Assembly (NCBI GenBank): GCA_038521625.1
Contig: JBCBKP010000032.1
Coordinates: 1 to 36,838, forward strand
Length of the DNA stretch: 36,838 nt
Reading direction: 5' to 3'
Source of the DNA: JBCBKP01 sp038521625
GTDB lineage: Bacteria; Planctomycetota; Phycisphaerae; Phycisphaerales; UBA1924
In this document: positions 1-8,333 of the stretch, piece after piece
Layout: each line of letters begins with the position of its first letter
Numbering within the stretch: position 1 is the stretch's first letter
Notes under the pieces: model-generated
The model's database searches: none
What the model was told of the DNA's origin: nothing
The model's input: only the letters and a program-made list of their open reading frames with translations
Program-made: the position numbers and the translations under genes

Positions 1-74
1 AGGCGGCAGACGTCGAAGAATATGACCCCGAGGACACTCGAGCCCGGGTGGCGATCTCGGAGGGCCTGGAGCAT
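1..74 (-). CDS. Partial 5' end of a gene downstream of cmk, possibly lysophospholipid acyltransferase (PlsC-like)
   Basis: An open frame begins with ATG at 74 on the minus strand, 13 nt after the cmk stop, and runs off the window edge. Only about 24 residues are visible, ending in a hydrophobic VIFFDVCRL-like stretch that could start the membrane segment of a PlsC-type acyltransferase. No Shine-Dalgarno is seen; translational coupling to cmk is possible. Established knowledge: plsC is a frequent downstream neighbour of cmk in several bacterial groups. The functional call rests on context and nine residues only. Confidence 0.3.
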   Translation of the reverse strand, partial: MLQALRDRHPGSSVLGVIFFDVCR

Positions 75-87
75 GCGGGTCGGGGGC

Positions 88-807
88 TCAGAGGAGGTAG
101 CTGGCGTCGAGGTCGTCGAGGCGTTTGCGAGCGCGGACCTCGAGCTCGTCGACGACCTGCTCGATCCGGAACGTAGAGGTATCGAGGCGTTCGGCGTCGT
201 CCGCACAGAGGAGCGGGCCGTCGGTCCGCGTCGAGTCGAGGCGGTCGCGATCGACGATCTCGATGAGCAGCTGGGTCTCGTCGACCTCCCTGCCGGCCTC
301 GCGGAGCTGCTTGGCGCGGCGTCGGGCGCGGATCTCCGGGAGGGCGTCGAGATAGAACTTCACGGGCGCGTCCGGGAAGACGACGGAGCCCTGGTCTCTG
401 CCTTCTGTGACCAGCCGCGGGTGCTGGTGGCCAATGATCCGCTGCTTCTGGACCATGTGCTTGCGGAGGGTGCCGATCGCGGCGATGCGCGAGACGAGCT
501 GGGAGACGTCGCGCTCCCGGATGCGCTCGTCGAGCGGCCGGAGCCACGCGAGGACGGGCGGCGGGTCGATCGCCCAGTCGAAGTGCAGGTCGGCGTCGAG
601 GACGTCTTCCAGGAAGCCGCCGATGTCGTCCCGTTTGATCGATTCGATGTGCCCCTTGTCGATCGCGATGGCCGCGGCGGCGCGGTACATGGCGCCGGTG
701 TCGAGGAACTGGAGTCCGAGGCGTTGGGCGAGGAGGCGCGCGACGGTGCTCTTGCCGGTCCCGGCGGGCCCGTCGATGGTGATGATGAGGGGGATCTCGG
801 CCGGCAC
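88..807 (-). CDS. cmk: Cytidylate kinase (CMP/dCMP kinase)
   Basis: Phosphorylates CMP and dCMP with ATP in the cytoplasm for pyrimidine nucleotide supply. The protein has 239 residues, close to the usual 220-230. A P-loop GPAGTGKS lies near residues 13-20, followed by the family's DTGAMYRA segment and later a TEGRDQGSVVFPDA segment that matches the conserved GRDxGTVVFP motif. The frame is open upstream to 1023, but that part is arginine-rich shadow overlapping the preceding gene. GTG at 807 is chosen because GGGAG lies 5-6 nt before it and it sits directly ahead of the conserved IITIDGPAG strand. It lies 112 nt downstream of the isomerase-like gene on the same strand. Confidence 0.93.
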   Translation of the reverse strand: MPAEIPLIITIDGPAGTGKSTVARLLAQRLGLQFLDTGAMYRAAAAIAIDKGHIESIKRDDIGGFLEDVLDADLHFDWAIDPPPVLAWLRPLDERIRERDVSQLVSRIAAIGTLRKHMVQKQRIIGHQHPRLVTEGRDQGSVVFPDAPVKFYLDALPEIRARRRAKQLREAGREVDETQLLIEIVDRDRLDSTRTDGPLLCADDAERLDTSTFRIEQVVDELEVRARKRLDDLDASYLL

Positions 808-919
808 GTCGCTCCCAGCGTATTGCGTCTCGCGTGTGAGGCGTTCGCGGATGGGGGCGTTGCGTGTCAGAGCGGGCCTCCGGTCGGCGTCCGTGCCGGG
901 CGGTTTGTCCGCTCGCAGA

Positions 920-1795
920 TTACCCGCTGACCGCCTCGAGCGCGGCGTCGAGGGCGTCGCGGCTCTGGAGGACCCCGAGGGTCGGGTCGCCCTCGCCCCG
1001 GTAGTCGATCGCGATCGTGCCATCGAAGCCGACCGAGGCGATGGCGGCGATGAGCGGCTCGAGGGCGTAGGTCGTGTGCTCCGGGGCCTCGGCGGCGACG
1101 AGGGCCTCGGCGAGATCGTCGAGCGAGGCGGGCTTGTCGTCGTCGATCTCGGGGGCCTGGACCTCGGCGAACTCGAAGGTCTGGGCGAGGACGGCGGAGG
1201 CGTAGGGCGTGATGCGGCGGAGGTACGCGGCCGGGTCGTCCTGGCCCGCGGCGACCTGCAGGTCGGGGAGCGTGGCGACGCGGAAGCCGCCGATTTTCTT
1301 GATGGTGTCCGTGAGGCGCTCCGGGTCGGCGGTCAGGCCCTCGTGGGGGCGGAGGGCCAGGTAGATATCGAGCTTGTCCGCGACCGGGAGGATCTCTCGG
1401 ATCCGATCGACGACGCGCTCCATCGATTCGTCGTCGTCCGCGGCCTCGACGCGGATGGCGGCGGAGTTGCAGCCGAGGAGGGACGCGGCCTGGAGGACAC
1501 GCTTCCCGCGGTCGATCGCGGCGAATCCCTTCTCGTCGTCGGGATCGCCCAGCGGCTGGGGCTCGGACTCGATGAGCAGGAGGCAAGCGCAGCCGGCCTT
1601 GTCGGCCCGCTCTCTGAAGGCGTTGAGGCGGTCGGGGGTCGAGCCGACGAGCAGGTCGGTCGAGATCGAGAGGCCGTGGAGGCCCAGCTCGTCCTTGACG
1701 TAGGCGGGAACGTCGAGCAGCTTGAGCTGTGCCGGACGCTGCTTGTTGCCCCGGAGGAGCTGGCCGATCGAGCTGACATTGCAGGTCAGGAGCAT
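920..1795 (-). CDS. Sugar phosphate isomerase/epimerase-like TIM-barrel protein
   Basis: A 291-residue cytosolic protein with the pattern of the xylose-isomerase-like/AP endonuclease family 2 TIM barrel: repeated beta strands followed by charged helices, an IYLALRPHEGL strand near the middle and a GFDGTIAIDYRGEGDP strand near the C-terminus. Some metal ligands usual in the family look changed: the expected Asp-x-x-His after the sixth strand reads LPDLQ, and the last acidic ligand region has Asp-Tyr. Substrate and activity are therefore unknown, and a degenerate active site is possible. ATG 1795 is chosen as the first start before the barrel; no Shine-Dalgarno is present, and a promoter-like -10 lies 13 nt upstream. 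It is divergent from gcvH and upstream of cmk. Confidence 0.7.
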   Translation of the reverse strand: MLLTCNVSSIGQLLRGNKQRPAQLKLLDVPAYVKDELGLHGLSISTDLLVGSTPDRLNAFRERADKAGCACLLLIESEPQPLGDPDDEKGFAAIDRGKRVLQAASLLGCNSAAIRVEAADDDESMERVVDRIREILPVADKLDIYLALRPHEGLTADPERLTDTIKKIGGFRVATLPDLQVAAGQDDPAAYLRRITPYASAVLAQTFEFAEVQAPEIDDDKPASLDDLAEALVAAEAPEHTTYALEPLIAAIASVGFDGTIAIDYRGEGDPTLGVLQSRDALDAALEAVSG

Positions 1796-1808
1796 GGGGC
1801 GGGCGGAC

Positions 1809-1836
1809 TGTATAGTCGGTCGCGGGGCCGTTGCAA
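1809..1836 (-). promoter_or_regulatory. Candidate promoter of the isomerase-like gene, with a palindromic -35 shared in the divergent region
   Basis: On the minus strand TTGCAA (1836-1831) is followed after 16 bp by TATACA (1814-1809), 13 nt before the ATG at 1795. This predicts a leader of only about six nucleotides. TTGCAA is its own reverse complement, so it could also serve as a -35 for gcvH in the other direction, with a poorer -10 at 1853-1858 (AAGATT). Read directly from sequence; promoter activity is inferred. Confidence 0.45.
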
Positions 1837-1895
1837 GGCCTGCTGCGAGAACAAGATTCGGGGCCCGATCGGCCCCCGCGAGAGAGGCCTGGACG

Positions 1896-2273
1896 ATGGA
1901 TGCGCCCGACGACCGGCGGTACAGCGACTCGCACGAGTGGTTCAAGGTGGAGGGCGACGAGGTGATCGTCGGGATCACGTCGTTCGCGGTCGACCAGCTG
2001 ACCGACATCACCTTCGTCGAGATGCGGGCGGCGGGCACGGAGGTCGGGGCGGGGGACGCGCTCGGCGAGGTCGAGAGCGTGAAGACGACCAGCGACATCT
2101 ACACCTCGGTCGGCGGGACAATCTCGGCGGTGAACGAGGCGCTCTCGGAGAACCCCGGCCTCGTGAACGAGGACCCGTATGGGGCTGGCTGGCTGGTGAA
2201 GCTCAAGGCGGGCGACGTCTCAGCCTTCGAGGGTCTCAAGGACGCCGCGGCCTACGCCAGCGAGAACGGCTAG
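1896..2273 (+). CDS. gcvH: Glycine cleavage system H protein
   Basis: Lipoyl carrier that shuttles the aminomethyl group between the P, T and L proteins of the glycine cleavage complex. At 125 residues it has the normal length. The hallmark motifs are SDSHEWFKV near residue 10, GITSFAVDQLTDITFVE, and the lipoylation site GEVESVKTTSD with Lys63; the C-terminal half ends with NPGLVNEDPYGAGWLVKL. ATG 1896 is supported by AGAGAGG eight nucleotides upstream. No gcvT or gcvP gene is in the window, so the complex is encoded elsewhere. The next gene starts about 60 nt downstream. Confidence 0.96.
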   Translation: MDAPDDRRYSDSHEWFKVEGDEVIVGITSFAVDQLTDITFVEMRAAGTEVGAGDALGEVESVKTTSDIYTSVGGTISAVNEALSENPGLVNEDPYGAGWLVKLKAGDVSAFEGLKDAAAYASENG

Positions 2274-2283
2274 GGGCCCATCG

Positions 2284-2297
2284 GGACGCCGGCGTCC
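2284..2297. repeat. 14-bp perfect palindrome between gcvH and the ABC transporter genes
   Basis: GGACGCCGGCGTCC reads identically on both strands. It lies 11 nt after the gcvH stop. No T-tract follows on either strand, so it is not a classical intrinsic terminator; it could be a weak hairpin or protein site. Nothing more can be supported. Confidence 0.35.
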
Positions 2298-2321
2298 GGG
2301 ATCTCGGTGGTGGCCGCGGGC

Positions 2322-2334
2322 TACGATCGGCCCG
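2322..2334 (+). promoter_or_regulatory. TANNNT box (TACGAT) 7 nt before the ABC ATPase start
   Basis: TACGAT at 2322-2327 is followed by 7 nt and the ATG at 2335, and no Shine-Dalgarno is present. The placement is that of a -10 element of a leaderless transcript. A -35 is not evident. It is one of eight such boxes in the window. Confidence 0.45.
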
Positions 2335-3069
2335 ATGATTCGGTGTGTGGATGTGCACAAGACGTATTCGCTCGGCGGTGAGACCGTGCACGCGCTCCGC
2401 GGGATCAACCTGCAGATCACCGAGCCTGGCTTCTATGCGATCATGGGGCAGTCTGGGAGCGGCAAGAGCACGCTCCTGCATCTCTTGGCGGCGCTCGACC
2501 GTCCGGACAAGGGCGAGATGGTCATCGGCGGGACCGAGATCCACAATCTGAGCGAGCGGCGGGCGACGGAGTTCCGTCGCAAGGAGCTCGGGATCATCTT
2601 CCAGTCGTTCAACCTGATCCCGACGCTGAGCGCGCGGGAGAACGTCGAGCTTCCCGGGATGCTCGCCGGCGAGGAGGCGGGCTGGCTGAGGCGGCGGTCG
2701 GGCGAGCTGCTCGAGTTGCTGGGGCTGGAGGAGCGGATGAGCCATCGGCCCGAGGCGATGAGCGGCGGCGAGCAGCAACGCGTGGCGATCGCGCGGAGCC
2801 TGCTGTACTCGCCCCCGGTGCTGCTCGCGGACGAACCGACCGGCAATCTCGACTCTGCGAGCAGCGCCAAGCTCTGGCGTCTGCTGGGCGAGGTGGCGAC
2901 CGAGCGGGACATGACGGTGGTGATGGTGACGCACGAGCCGACGGCGGCGGCGCACTGCCGGAGCATCAGCGTGATCCGTGACGGGATGGTTCACGGCACG
3001 ATCGAGACGGAGGGGCTCGATGCGGGCGGCGTGGCGGCTCGCTACCAGCAGTTTGTCAGCGCGGCCTAG
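2335..3069 (+). CDS. ABC transporter ATP-binding protein, LolD/MacB type
   Basis: The 244-residue nucleotide-binding subunit of a Type VII (MacB/LolCDE-like) ABC system; in this family ATP hydrolysis at the inner membrane drives extraction or mechanotransmission rather than classical import. Visible motifs are Walker A GQSGSGKST (38-46), the Q-loop IIFQSFNLIPTLSARENV (88-105), the signature MSGGEQQRVAIARSLL (142-157), Walker B LLADEPTGNLD (163-173) and the switch His in MVTHEP. Its last 50 nt overlap the start of the permease gene, so the two are certainly co-translated. The start has no Shine-Dalgarno but a -10-like TACGAT 7 nt upstream. Confidence 0.93.
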   Translation: MIRCVDVHKTYSLGGETVHALRGINLQITEPGFYAIMGQSGSGKSTLLHLLAALDRPDKGEMVIGGTEIHNLSERRATEFRRKELGIIFQSFNLIPTLSARENVELPGMLAGEEAGWLRRRSGELLELLGLEERMSHRPEAMSGGEQQRVAIARSLLYSPPVLLADEPTGNLDSASSAKLWRLLGEVATERDMTVVMVTHEPTAAAHCRSISVIRDGMVHGTIETEGLDAGGVAARYQQFVSAA

Positions 3070-5896
3070 CCGGTCGCTGCTGCTCGTCGGCGCGGTCGCG
3101 CTGTCGGCGGCGCTGATCTCGGCGGTCGCCTGCGCGCTCGCCTCGGCGAACGGCGCCGTCGGCAAGCAGCTCGAATCGCAGATCGGGACGGCGGAGCTCC
3201 GCGTCCGCGCGGTCGGCACGCAGAGCACGTTCGATGAGCGGGTGCTTGAGACGGTCCGTTCGTGGCCGGGCGTCGAGGCGGCCGTGCCGCGTGCGAGGTC
3301 CAGCATCGCGATCCAGTTCCGCACGCGCACGCTCGATCCGGTCGAGGGTCGCGAGAGCGAGTGGGCCCCGGCGACGCGGACGTTCAGCGCGACCGGGTAC
3401 GGCAACGGCGTGGATCTGGAGACGGAGTTCGCGGTGCGCCCCCCCACGCTCCTGGCCGGCCGGCTCCCTACGGCGCACGGCGAAGTGCTGCTCGACGCCC
3501 GTTTCGCCGAGCGCCTGGGGTTCAACTGGTCGGACGCGCGGATGACGTCGTTCGTCCCGAACGCGCCCGGCCTGGACATCGAGTACCTCGGGTCGCCCAC
3601 GCCGGCGCTGCCGGATCGGGTCACCGAGTCCGCGGAGGCGGACCGGCTGAACGCGCTTGTCGGCGTGCGCCCGGACGACGAGATCCTCGTGGTCCGCCAG
3701 TTCGCGATGCCGCTGTCGAGCGCGGCGCTGGCGCGGGTCGGGATCGACGCGAACATGAGGGCGACGTTCGCCCGACTCTTCCGCAGCTCGGCCCGCCTGC
3801 GTGTTGTCGGGATCTCGGAGCCGCCGCCGCTCGGCGGGGTCGCCCAGGTCTACATGAGCCTGCCGACCTTCGCGGCGGTCACCGGGCAGAAGGGGCGGCT
3901 CGACCAGGTCGAGATCGAGCTGGCGGCTTCGGAGGACCCGCAGGCCGTCGCCGAGGCGCTCGGCGCCGAGCTCGGCGACGACGTCGTCGTGCAGACGACC
4001 GAGAAGGTGACGAGCCGGCTGGACCAGAACCTCTCGAGCAACAACCTCGCGTTCGCGCTGGCCTCGGTGCTGGCGATGCTCTCGGCGGCGTTCATCATCA
4101 TGACGGGGCTGACGACGGGGATCGCCGAGCAGCAGCGCGGGCTCGCGGTGCTGCGCTGCATCGGCGCGCACAAGTCGCAGCTCGGCCAGTCGCAGCTGAT
4201 GATCGGCGGCCTGATCGGCGTCAGCGGCGCCCTGATCGGTGTCCCGTTGGGCGTCGGTTTTGCCTGGCTGATGGTGACGGTCTTTGACGAGCAGCTGCCC
4301 TCGGGGCTCGAGGTCCCGCCGGGCATGCTGCTGTTCGCCGGGATCGGCTCGGTCGCTGCGGGTCTGATCGGGGCGGCGTACCCGGCGGTGCGCGTCGTGC
4401 GGGTTTCCCCCCTGAAGGCCCTGACCGGGCGGGCGGAGCCGACGAAGCCGGCCGCGATCGGCCGGGTGCTCGGCTTCGCGCTCGCCGGCATCGCGCTGCA
4501 GTTCGCGATCGTGGCGTTCAGCCAGTCGCGTGAGACGCTGTTCTGGAGCTACGCGACCGCGGGCCTGCCGGCGATGTTCATTGGGTACTTCCTGCTGAGC
4601 GTGCCGATCATGATCGGCGCCTCGTACGCGCTCTCGGGGCCGCTCTCGAAGCTGCTCGGGCTGCCGCCGCGGGTGCTGGGGCGGACGGTCCGGGCGACAC
4701 CGTTCCGTCACGGGTTCACGGCCGGGGCGATGATGACCGGGCTGGCGCTGATGGTCTCGATCTGGACCAACGGCGGCTCGATCCTCCGGGACTGGCTGAA
4801 CAACATCGAGTTCCCCGACGCGTTCGTGAACGGCCTGCGGCTGCAGCCCGAGGCGCAGGAACGTATCCGTGCGCTCCCGTTCGTGACGAATACTTGCTCG
4901 ATCGCGCTGCATTCGATCGAGACGGACGCCTTCGGGATCGAAGGGCTGAGCAACTACCGCACGACGTTCATCGCGTTCGAGCCCGAGCCGTTCTTCGCGA
5001 TGACGAACGTCGAGTTCCTCCAGGGCGACGCCGAGACGGCCGAGCGCCGGCTGGAAGAGGGCGGGACGATCATCGTGAGCAAGGAGTTCACGGCCGCGCA
5101 GGGTCTCGGCGTGGGCGACACCTTCGTCTGCCGCGACAACGGCGAGACGTTCGAGTTCGAGATCGTCGGCGTGGTGACCAGCCCGGGTCTCGAGCTGGCG
5201 AGCAAGTTCTTCAACATCGGCGAGGAGTACCTCGACCAGGCGATCCACGCGGTCTTCGGCAGCCGCAAGGACCTCCGAGAGAGATTCAACAGCGACGCGA
5301 CGCAGCTGATCCAGGTGGCGTTCGACAACGACGAGTTGGTGAGGCTCGCGCGGGAGCGTGGCGGGCCCGACATCGACCCGGACTACTGGGCGACGCAGCA
5401 GATCAAGGAGGCGACGCTCGACCTGGGCGTGCTCGACGCGGGGAGCGGGCGGCGGATCAAGAGCCGCATCGGGACGTTCATCGGCGCCACGCTTGTCGTG
5501 TTCAGCGGCGTCGCCGTGGTCTCGATGCTCGTCGCGTGCTTCGGTGTGGCGAACCTGATCATCGCCGGGATCGAGTCGAGGCAGTTCGAGTTCGGCGTGC
5601 TCCGGGCCGTGGGCGCCCAGCGCGGGATGCTCGCGCGCCTCGTCGCGGCCGAGGCGATCCTCGTCGCGGTGACCGCGTCGATCGTCGGCACCCTGATGGG
5701 GATGCAGACCGCCTGGGCCGGCTCGCGCCTGTACGAGCTGATCGCGGGGCTCGAGATGCGCTTCACGCCGCCGGTCGGCGCGATCGCCTTCGGCTGGGGG
5801 GTGGTCCTGCTCTTCACGGTCGGCGCGGCGCTGCCCGCGATCTTCCGGCTCAACGGCCGCCAGACACGCGAGTTGCTCGCGGCGACCCGGGGCTGA
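3020..5896 (+). CDS. FtsX-like ABC transporter permease (two FtsX domains)
   Basis: A 958-residue inner-membrane permease partnered with the preceding ATPase. Topology by eye: TM1 near 18-42 (LLLVGAVALSAALISAV); a periplasmic domain to about 340; three TMs ending in the FtsX-like AAYPAVRVVRVSPLKAL; two central hydrophobic segments; a second periplasmic domain; and a final three-TM FtsX module that includes the typical FGVLRAVGAQRGML coupling segment. This is the duplicated FtsX layout of long putative ABC transport permeases. ATG 3020 is chosen because GGAGGGG lies just upstream and MRAAWRLA is a typical start; it overlaps the ATPase gene by 50 nt. Substrate unknown; no lipoprotein carrier or membrane-fusion gene is adjacent. 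Confidence 0.9.
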   Translation: MRAAWRLATSSLSARPSRSLLLVGAVALSAALISAVACALASANGAVGKQLESQIGTAELRVRAVGTQSTFDERVLETVRSWPGVEAAVPRARSSIAIQFRTRTLDPVEGRESEWAPATRTFSATGYGNGVDLETEFAVRPPTLLAGRLPTAHGEVLLDARFAERLGFNWSDARMTSFVPNAPGLDIEYLGSPTPALPDRVTESAEADRLNALVGVRPDDEILVVRQFAMPLSSAALARVGIDANMRATFARLFRSSARLRVVGISEPPPLGGVAQVYMSLPTFAAVTGQKGRLDQVEIELAASEDPQAVAEALGAELGDDVVVQTTEKVTSRLDQNLSSNNLAFALASVLAMLSAAFIIMTGLTTGIAEQQRGLAVLRCIGAHKSQLGQSQLMIGGLIGVSGALIGVPLGVGFAWLMVTVFDEQLPSGLEVPPGMLLFAGIGSVAAGLIGAAYPAVRVVRVSPLKALTGRAEPTKPAAIGRVLGFALAGIALQFAIVAFSQSRETLFWSYATAGLPAMFIGYFLLSVPIMIGASYALSGPLSKLLGLPPRVLGRTVRATPFRHGFTAGAMMTGLALMVSIWTNGGSILRDWLNNIEFPDAFVNGLRLQPEAQERIRALPFVTNTCSIALHSIETDAFGIEGLSNYRTTFIAFEPEPFFAMTNVEFLQGDAETAERRLEEGGTIIVSKEFTAAQGLGVGDTFVCRDNGETFEFEIVGVVTSPGLELASKFFNIGEEYLDQAIHAVFGSRKDLRERFNSDATQLIQVAFDNDELVRLARERGGPDIDPDYWATQQIKEATLDLGVLDAGSGRRIKSRIGTFIGATLVVFSGVAVVSMLVACFGVANLIIAGIESRQFEFGVLRAVGAQRGMLARLVAAEAILVAVTASIVGTLMGMQTAWAGSRLYELIAGLEMRFTPPVGAIAFGWGVVLLFTVGAALPAIFRLNGRQTRELLAATRG

Positions 5897-5949
5897 ACGG
5901 GTTCCGAACGGGACGCCCGGACTCGGTATGCTCCCGGCGGAGGTCGGCC

Positions 5950-6966
5950 ATGCTCCGCTGGGTCTTCGTGCTTGCTGGGATCTGCTTCGCCGCCGGGCTT
6001 GCCCCGGGCGGCGTGACGCTGCGCGTCTCGGACCGATACGCCGAGATCGAAGCGACGGGCGTGATCGGCGAGGAGATCACGGCGCGAGCGATGGCGGACG
6101 CGCTCGGCGAGGCGAGGCGGCGCGGCGCCCGGGCCGTGTACCTCTCGGTGGACAGCCCGGGCGGGTACATGTACGAGGCCGAGTCTCTGCTCGAGCTGTT
6201 CCTTCGCGGCCGGGAGGAGCGATCGCTGGTGGTCTCGATCGGGCCGTCCGGCGCGGCCGGCGCCGGGCTGGTCTTTGTCGCCGTGGCGGACCGGCTCGCC
6301 GTCCAACCGCACGCGGCGATCAGACTGCGTTCGGACTGGCGGGCACCCGAGATCGAGGGAGCCCGAGAGGTCGAGGGCGAGCCGGATCTCGAATCTCTGG
6401 ACGCCTGGGCGTGGCGGCTCGGTGGGATCGCCCGGGACGGCTCGTTGGCGGCCCGTGTTCTCGACGGGCTCACCGGCGAGACGGGTCTGATCGGCGAGAA
6501 CGAGCTGGCGGCGGAACGCGAGCTCGTGGAGGAGATGCGGGCCTCCCGCGGGCGTCCGGTGGGCTCGGGCCCGCAGAGGCGACTGGATCGGGACCGTGAC
6601 GAACGGGCGACGCAGCGATCGCGATGGGTCGAGCTGATCGGGGCAATCGACTCCAGCGTCGGTTCGATCCCGGAGCTCAAGCCCTCGCGCCGCGGGATCT
6701 ACCGCGTGGACGAGAACGGGTATCTGACGCCCGAGGGGCGGCGGCAGTGGCGCGCGAGCACGGACCTCGCGGTCGCCAATATCGACCGGGCGGGCCACGC
6801 GATCCGCGAGCTGATCGGCATCGCGGAGTGGGCGCAACGCGAGGGCGTCCGTCACCTGACGCTCGCCGGGGATCGGGACCTGCAGGCGGAGCTCGCCTCG
6901 CTGCAAGCCCGGCGGCGTCGATTCGTTGTGCAGAGGGACGTCCGGCGGCCGCTGGTCTCGCCGTAG
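5950..6966 (+). CDS. Exported ClpP/1510-N-fold protein that has lost the Ser-Lys dyad (pseudoprotease)
   Basis: A 338-residue protein with an N-terminal signal peptide or anchor (WVFVLAGICFAAGLAPG). The ClpP/crotonase fold is recognised by VYLSVDSPGGYMYEAESLLE (oxyanion Gly-Gly at 71-72) and AGLVFVAVADRLAV. It aligns without gaps over the core to the next gene product: the nucleophile Ser186 of that protein corresponds to Gly104 here, and the dyad Lys226 corresponds to Glu148. The active site is therefore absent, although Ser100 lies four residues away. The C-terminal half (about 190-338) is charged and unrecognised. ATG 5950 has GGAGG six nt upstream, and a possible -10 TATGCT lies at 5927-5932. 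A partner, inhibitor or scaffold of the downstream paralogue is an inference. Confidence 0.75.
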   Translation: MLRWVFVLAGICFAAGLAPGGVTLRVSDRYAEIEATGVIGEEITARAMADALGEARRRGARAVYLSVDSPGGYMYEAESLLELFLRGREERSLVVSIGPSGAAGAGLVFVAVADRLAVQPHAAIRLRSDWRAPEIEGAREVEGEPDLESLDAWAWRLGGIARDGSLAARVLDGLTGETGLIGENELAAERELVEEMRASRGRPVGSGPQRRLDRDRDERATQRSRWVELIGAIDSSVGSIPELKPSRRGIYRVDENGYLTPEGRRQWRASTDLAVANIDRAGHAIRELIGIAEWAQREGVRHLTLAGDRDLQAELASLQARRRRFVVQRDVRRPLVSP

Positions 6967-7036
6967 GAGGTCGCGCGTCGGTGCGGGTTCCGCGCGTGTC
7001 TACCGTTCGGGGTCAACCCGCAGATCGGAGGAGCCG

Positions 7037-8326
7037 GTGAGTCTGAATCGCTTCTTGATGGCGCTCTTGGTGGCCTTCGCGGCCGCGGCCGCGGACTGCG
7101 ACGTGATCCGTCTGACGAGCGGGCGCGTGATCGAGGGAAGGATCGTCGAGGAGTCCCCGGAGATCGTCCGGATCGAGACGATGATCTCGGGGATCCGGGC
7201 GACGCTGCGGTACAGACCGTCGCAGATCGACTCGATCGAACGGAAGCCGCTGCCGGAGGGGTTCTTCGATCCGAAGCCGCGGACTCCCGAAGAGCCCGAG
7301 GCGAAGCCCAGGCCGGAGCCGGACCGATCTCCGCCCGCCCCTGCGGCTGCGCGAACGGCGCCGTCGATCTACGCGGCGATCCCGGTTGAGGGCACCGTCG
7401 GTGAGGCGATCACGGCGCTCGGGCTCGAGACGGCGCTGGAGCAGGCGAAGCGGCGGCGGGTCACGCACGTCGTGTTCCAGGTCGACAGCCCGGGCGGGTA
7501 CCTCTACGAGGCCGAGGCGCTGATCGAGGTGCTGCGGGCGTTCGAGGAGGAGTTCACCTACGTCGCGCTGATCGAGGAGGGGGGCGCGTTCAGCGCCGCG
7601 ACGATCTTCATGGCGGCCGCCGACGAGATCCTGGTCCGGCCCGGCGGCTCGATGGGAGCCGCGACCGCTTATGCGCAGGACACGTCGACCGGATCGGCGC
7701 AGGTAGACGCGAAGCTGAACTCGGGCTGGGCTTCGCGGCTCGCGGGGCTGGCGGAGACGCGGGGGCACGCCGGCGAGCCGTTCCGGGCGATGGTCGAGAT
7801 GCCCGTGCAGCTGTTCGGCAATCCGGATTCGGACGAGTTCAGCATCCGGGCGGTGCGCGGGCCCGGCTGGGAGCTTCTCGACGGGCCGCGGACGATCCTG
7901 ACGCTGCGGGCGGACCAGATCGAGAGGTTCGGCGTCGGGCGCGTCTTCGACGGCGATCTGCGGGAGCTCGGCGAGGTGCTGGGGATCGAGAGCTGGCGGT
8001 CGGGCGGTGCGCGCTACGGGCGGGCCTTCGCCGCGCAGGGCCAGAAGCGGGTCGAGCTGCAGGAGGCGATGCAGGCCGAGCACGGCGTGTACAGCAGGAC
8101 CGTGGACGCGTTCAACGGGATGACCGTGACAGACAGCACGTCCGGGCGGCTGGCGCTGAGCAGGCTCGACGAGATGCTTCGGAGCCTGGAGCGGATGGCG
8201 GCGCTGAACGCCGAGGCCCAGGAGACCGGGGCGCTGCACATCGAGATCCCCGACGAGGCGGGCCACGACGCGTACGTGCGGACGAAGCAGGTCCGTGACG
8301 ACCTGGCGCGGCAGCTCGGGGGCTGA
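7037..8326 (+). CDS. Exported ClpP-fold serine protease, 1510-N/NfeD-protease-like, with N-terminal SH3-like domain
   Basis: A 429-residue exported protein. It has a signal peptide (FLMALLVAFAAAAADCD), then a small beta-rich domain typical of planctomycete secreted proteins (VIRLTSGRVIEGRIVEE, about 22-70), a Pro-rich linker (72-108) and the catalytic domain. The oxyanion strand is QVDSPGGYLYEAEALIE, the nucleophile is Ser186 in GGAFSAATIFMAAADEIL, and the probable dyad lysine is Lys226 in VDAKLNSGWASRLAGLAE. The 40-residue spacing matches the Ser97/Lys138 arrangement of archaeal 1510-N. No NfeD membrane domain is attached and no stomatin gene is nearby. GTG 7037 follows GGAGGAG by three nt. 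It lies 70 nt after its inactive paralogue, so probably one operon. Confidence 0.8.
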   Translation: MSLNRFLMALLVAFAAAAADCDVIRLTSGRVIEGRIVEESPEIVRIETMISGIRATLRYRPSQIDSIERKPLPEGFFDPKPRTPEEPEAKPRPEPDRSPPAPAAARTAPSIYAAIPVEGTVGEAITALGLETALEQAKRRRVTHVVFQVDSPGGYLYEAEALIEVLRAFEEEFTYVALIEEGGAFSAATIFMAAADEILVRPGGSMGAATAYAQDTSTGSAQVDAKLNSGWASRLAGLAETRGHAGEPFRAMVEMPVQLFGNPDSDEFSIRAVRGPGWELLDGPRTILTLRADQIERFGVGRVFDGDLRELGEVLGIESWRSGGARYGRAFAAQGQKRVELQEAMQAEHGVYSRTVDAFNGMTVTDSTSGRLALSRLDEMLRSLERMAALNAEAQETGALHIEIPDEAGHDAYVRTKQVRDDLARQLGG

Positions 8327-8333
8327 GCGGCTC

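Noticed and set aside
2284..2297. The palindrome after gcvH as an intrinsic terminator
   Set aside because: There is no T-tract on either strand and the stem is only seven pairs without a loop; kept only as a palindrome.
3056..5248. A 730-codon minus-strand open frame opposite the FtsX permease
   Set aside because: Shadow frame with no domain or plausible start; the plus-strand gene is unambiguous.
2335..5896. The ABC pair as a MacAB or FtsEX system
   Set aside because: The permease has the long double-FtsX layout with large periplasmic domains, unlike four-TM MacB or FtsX, and there is no adaptor or divisome gene nearby.
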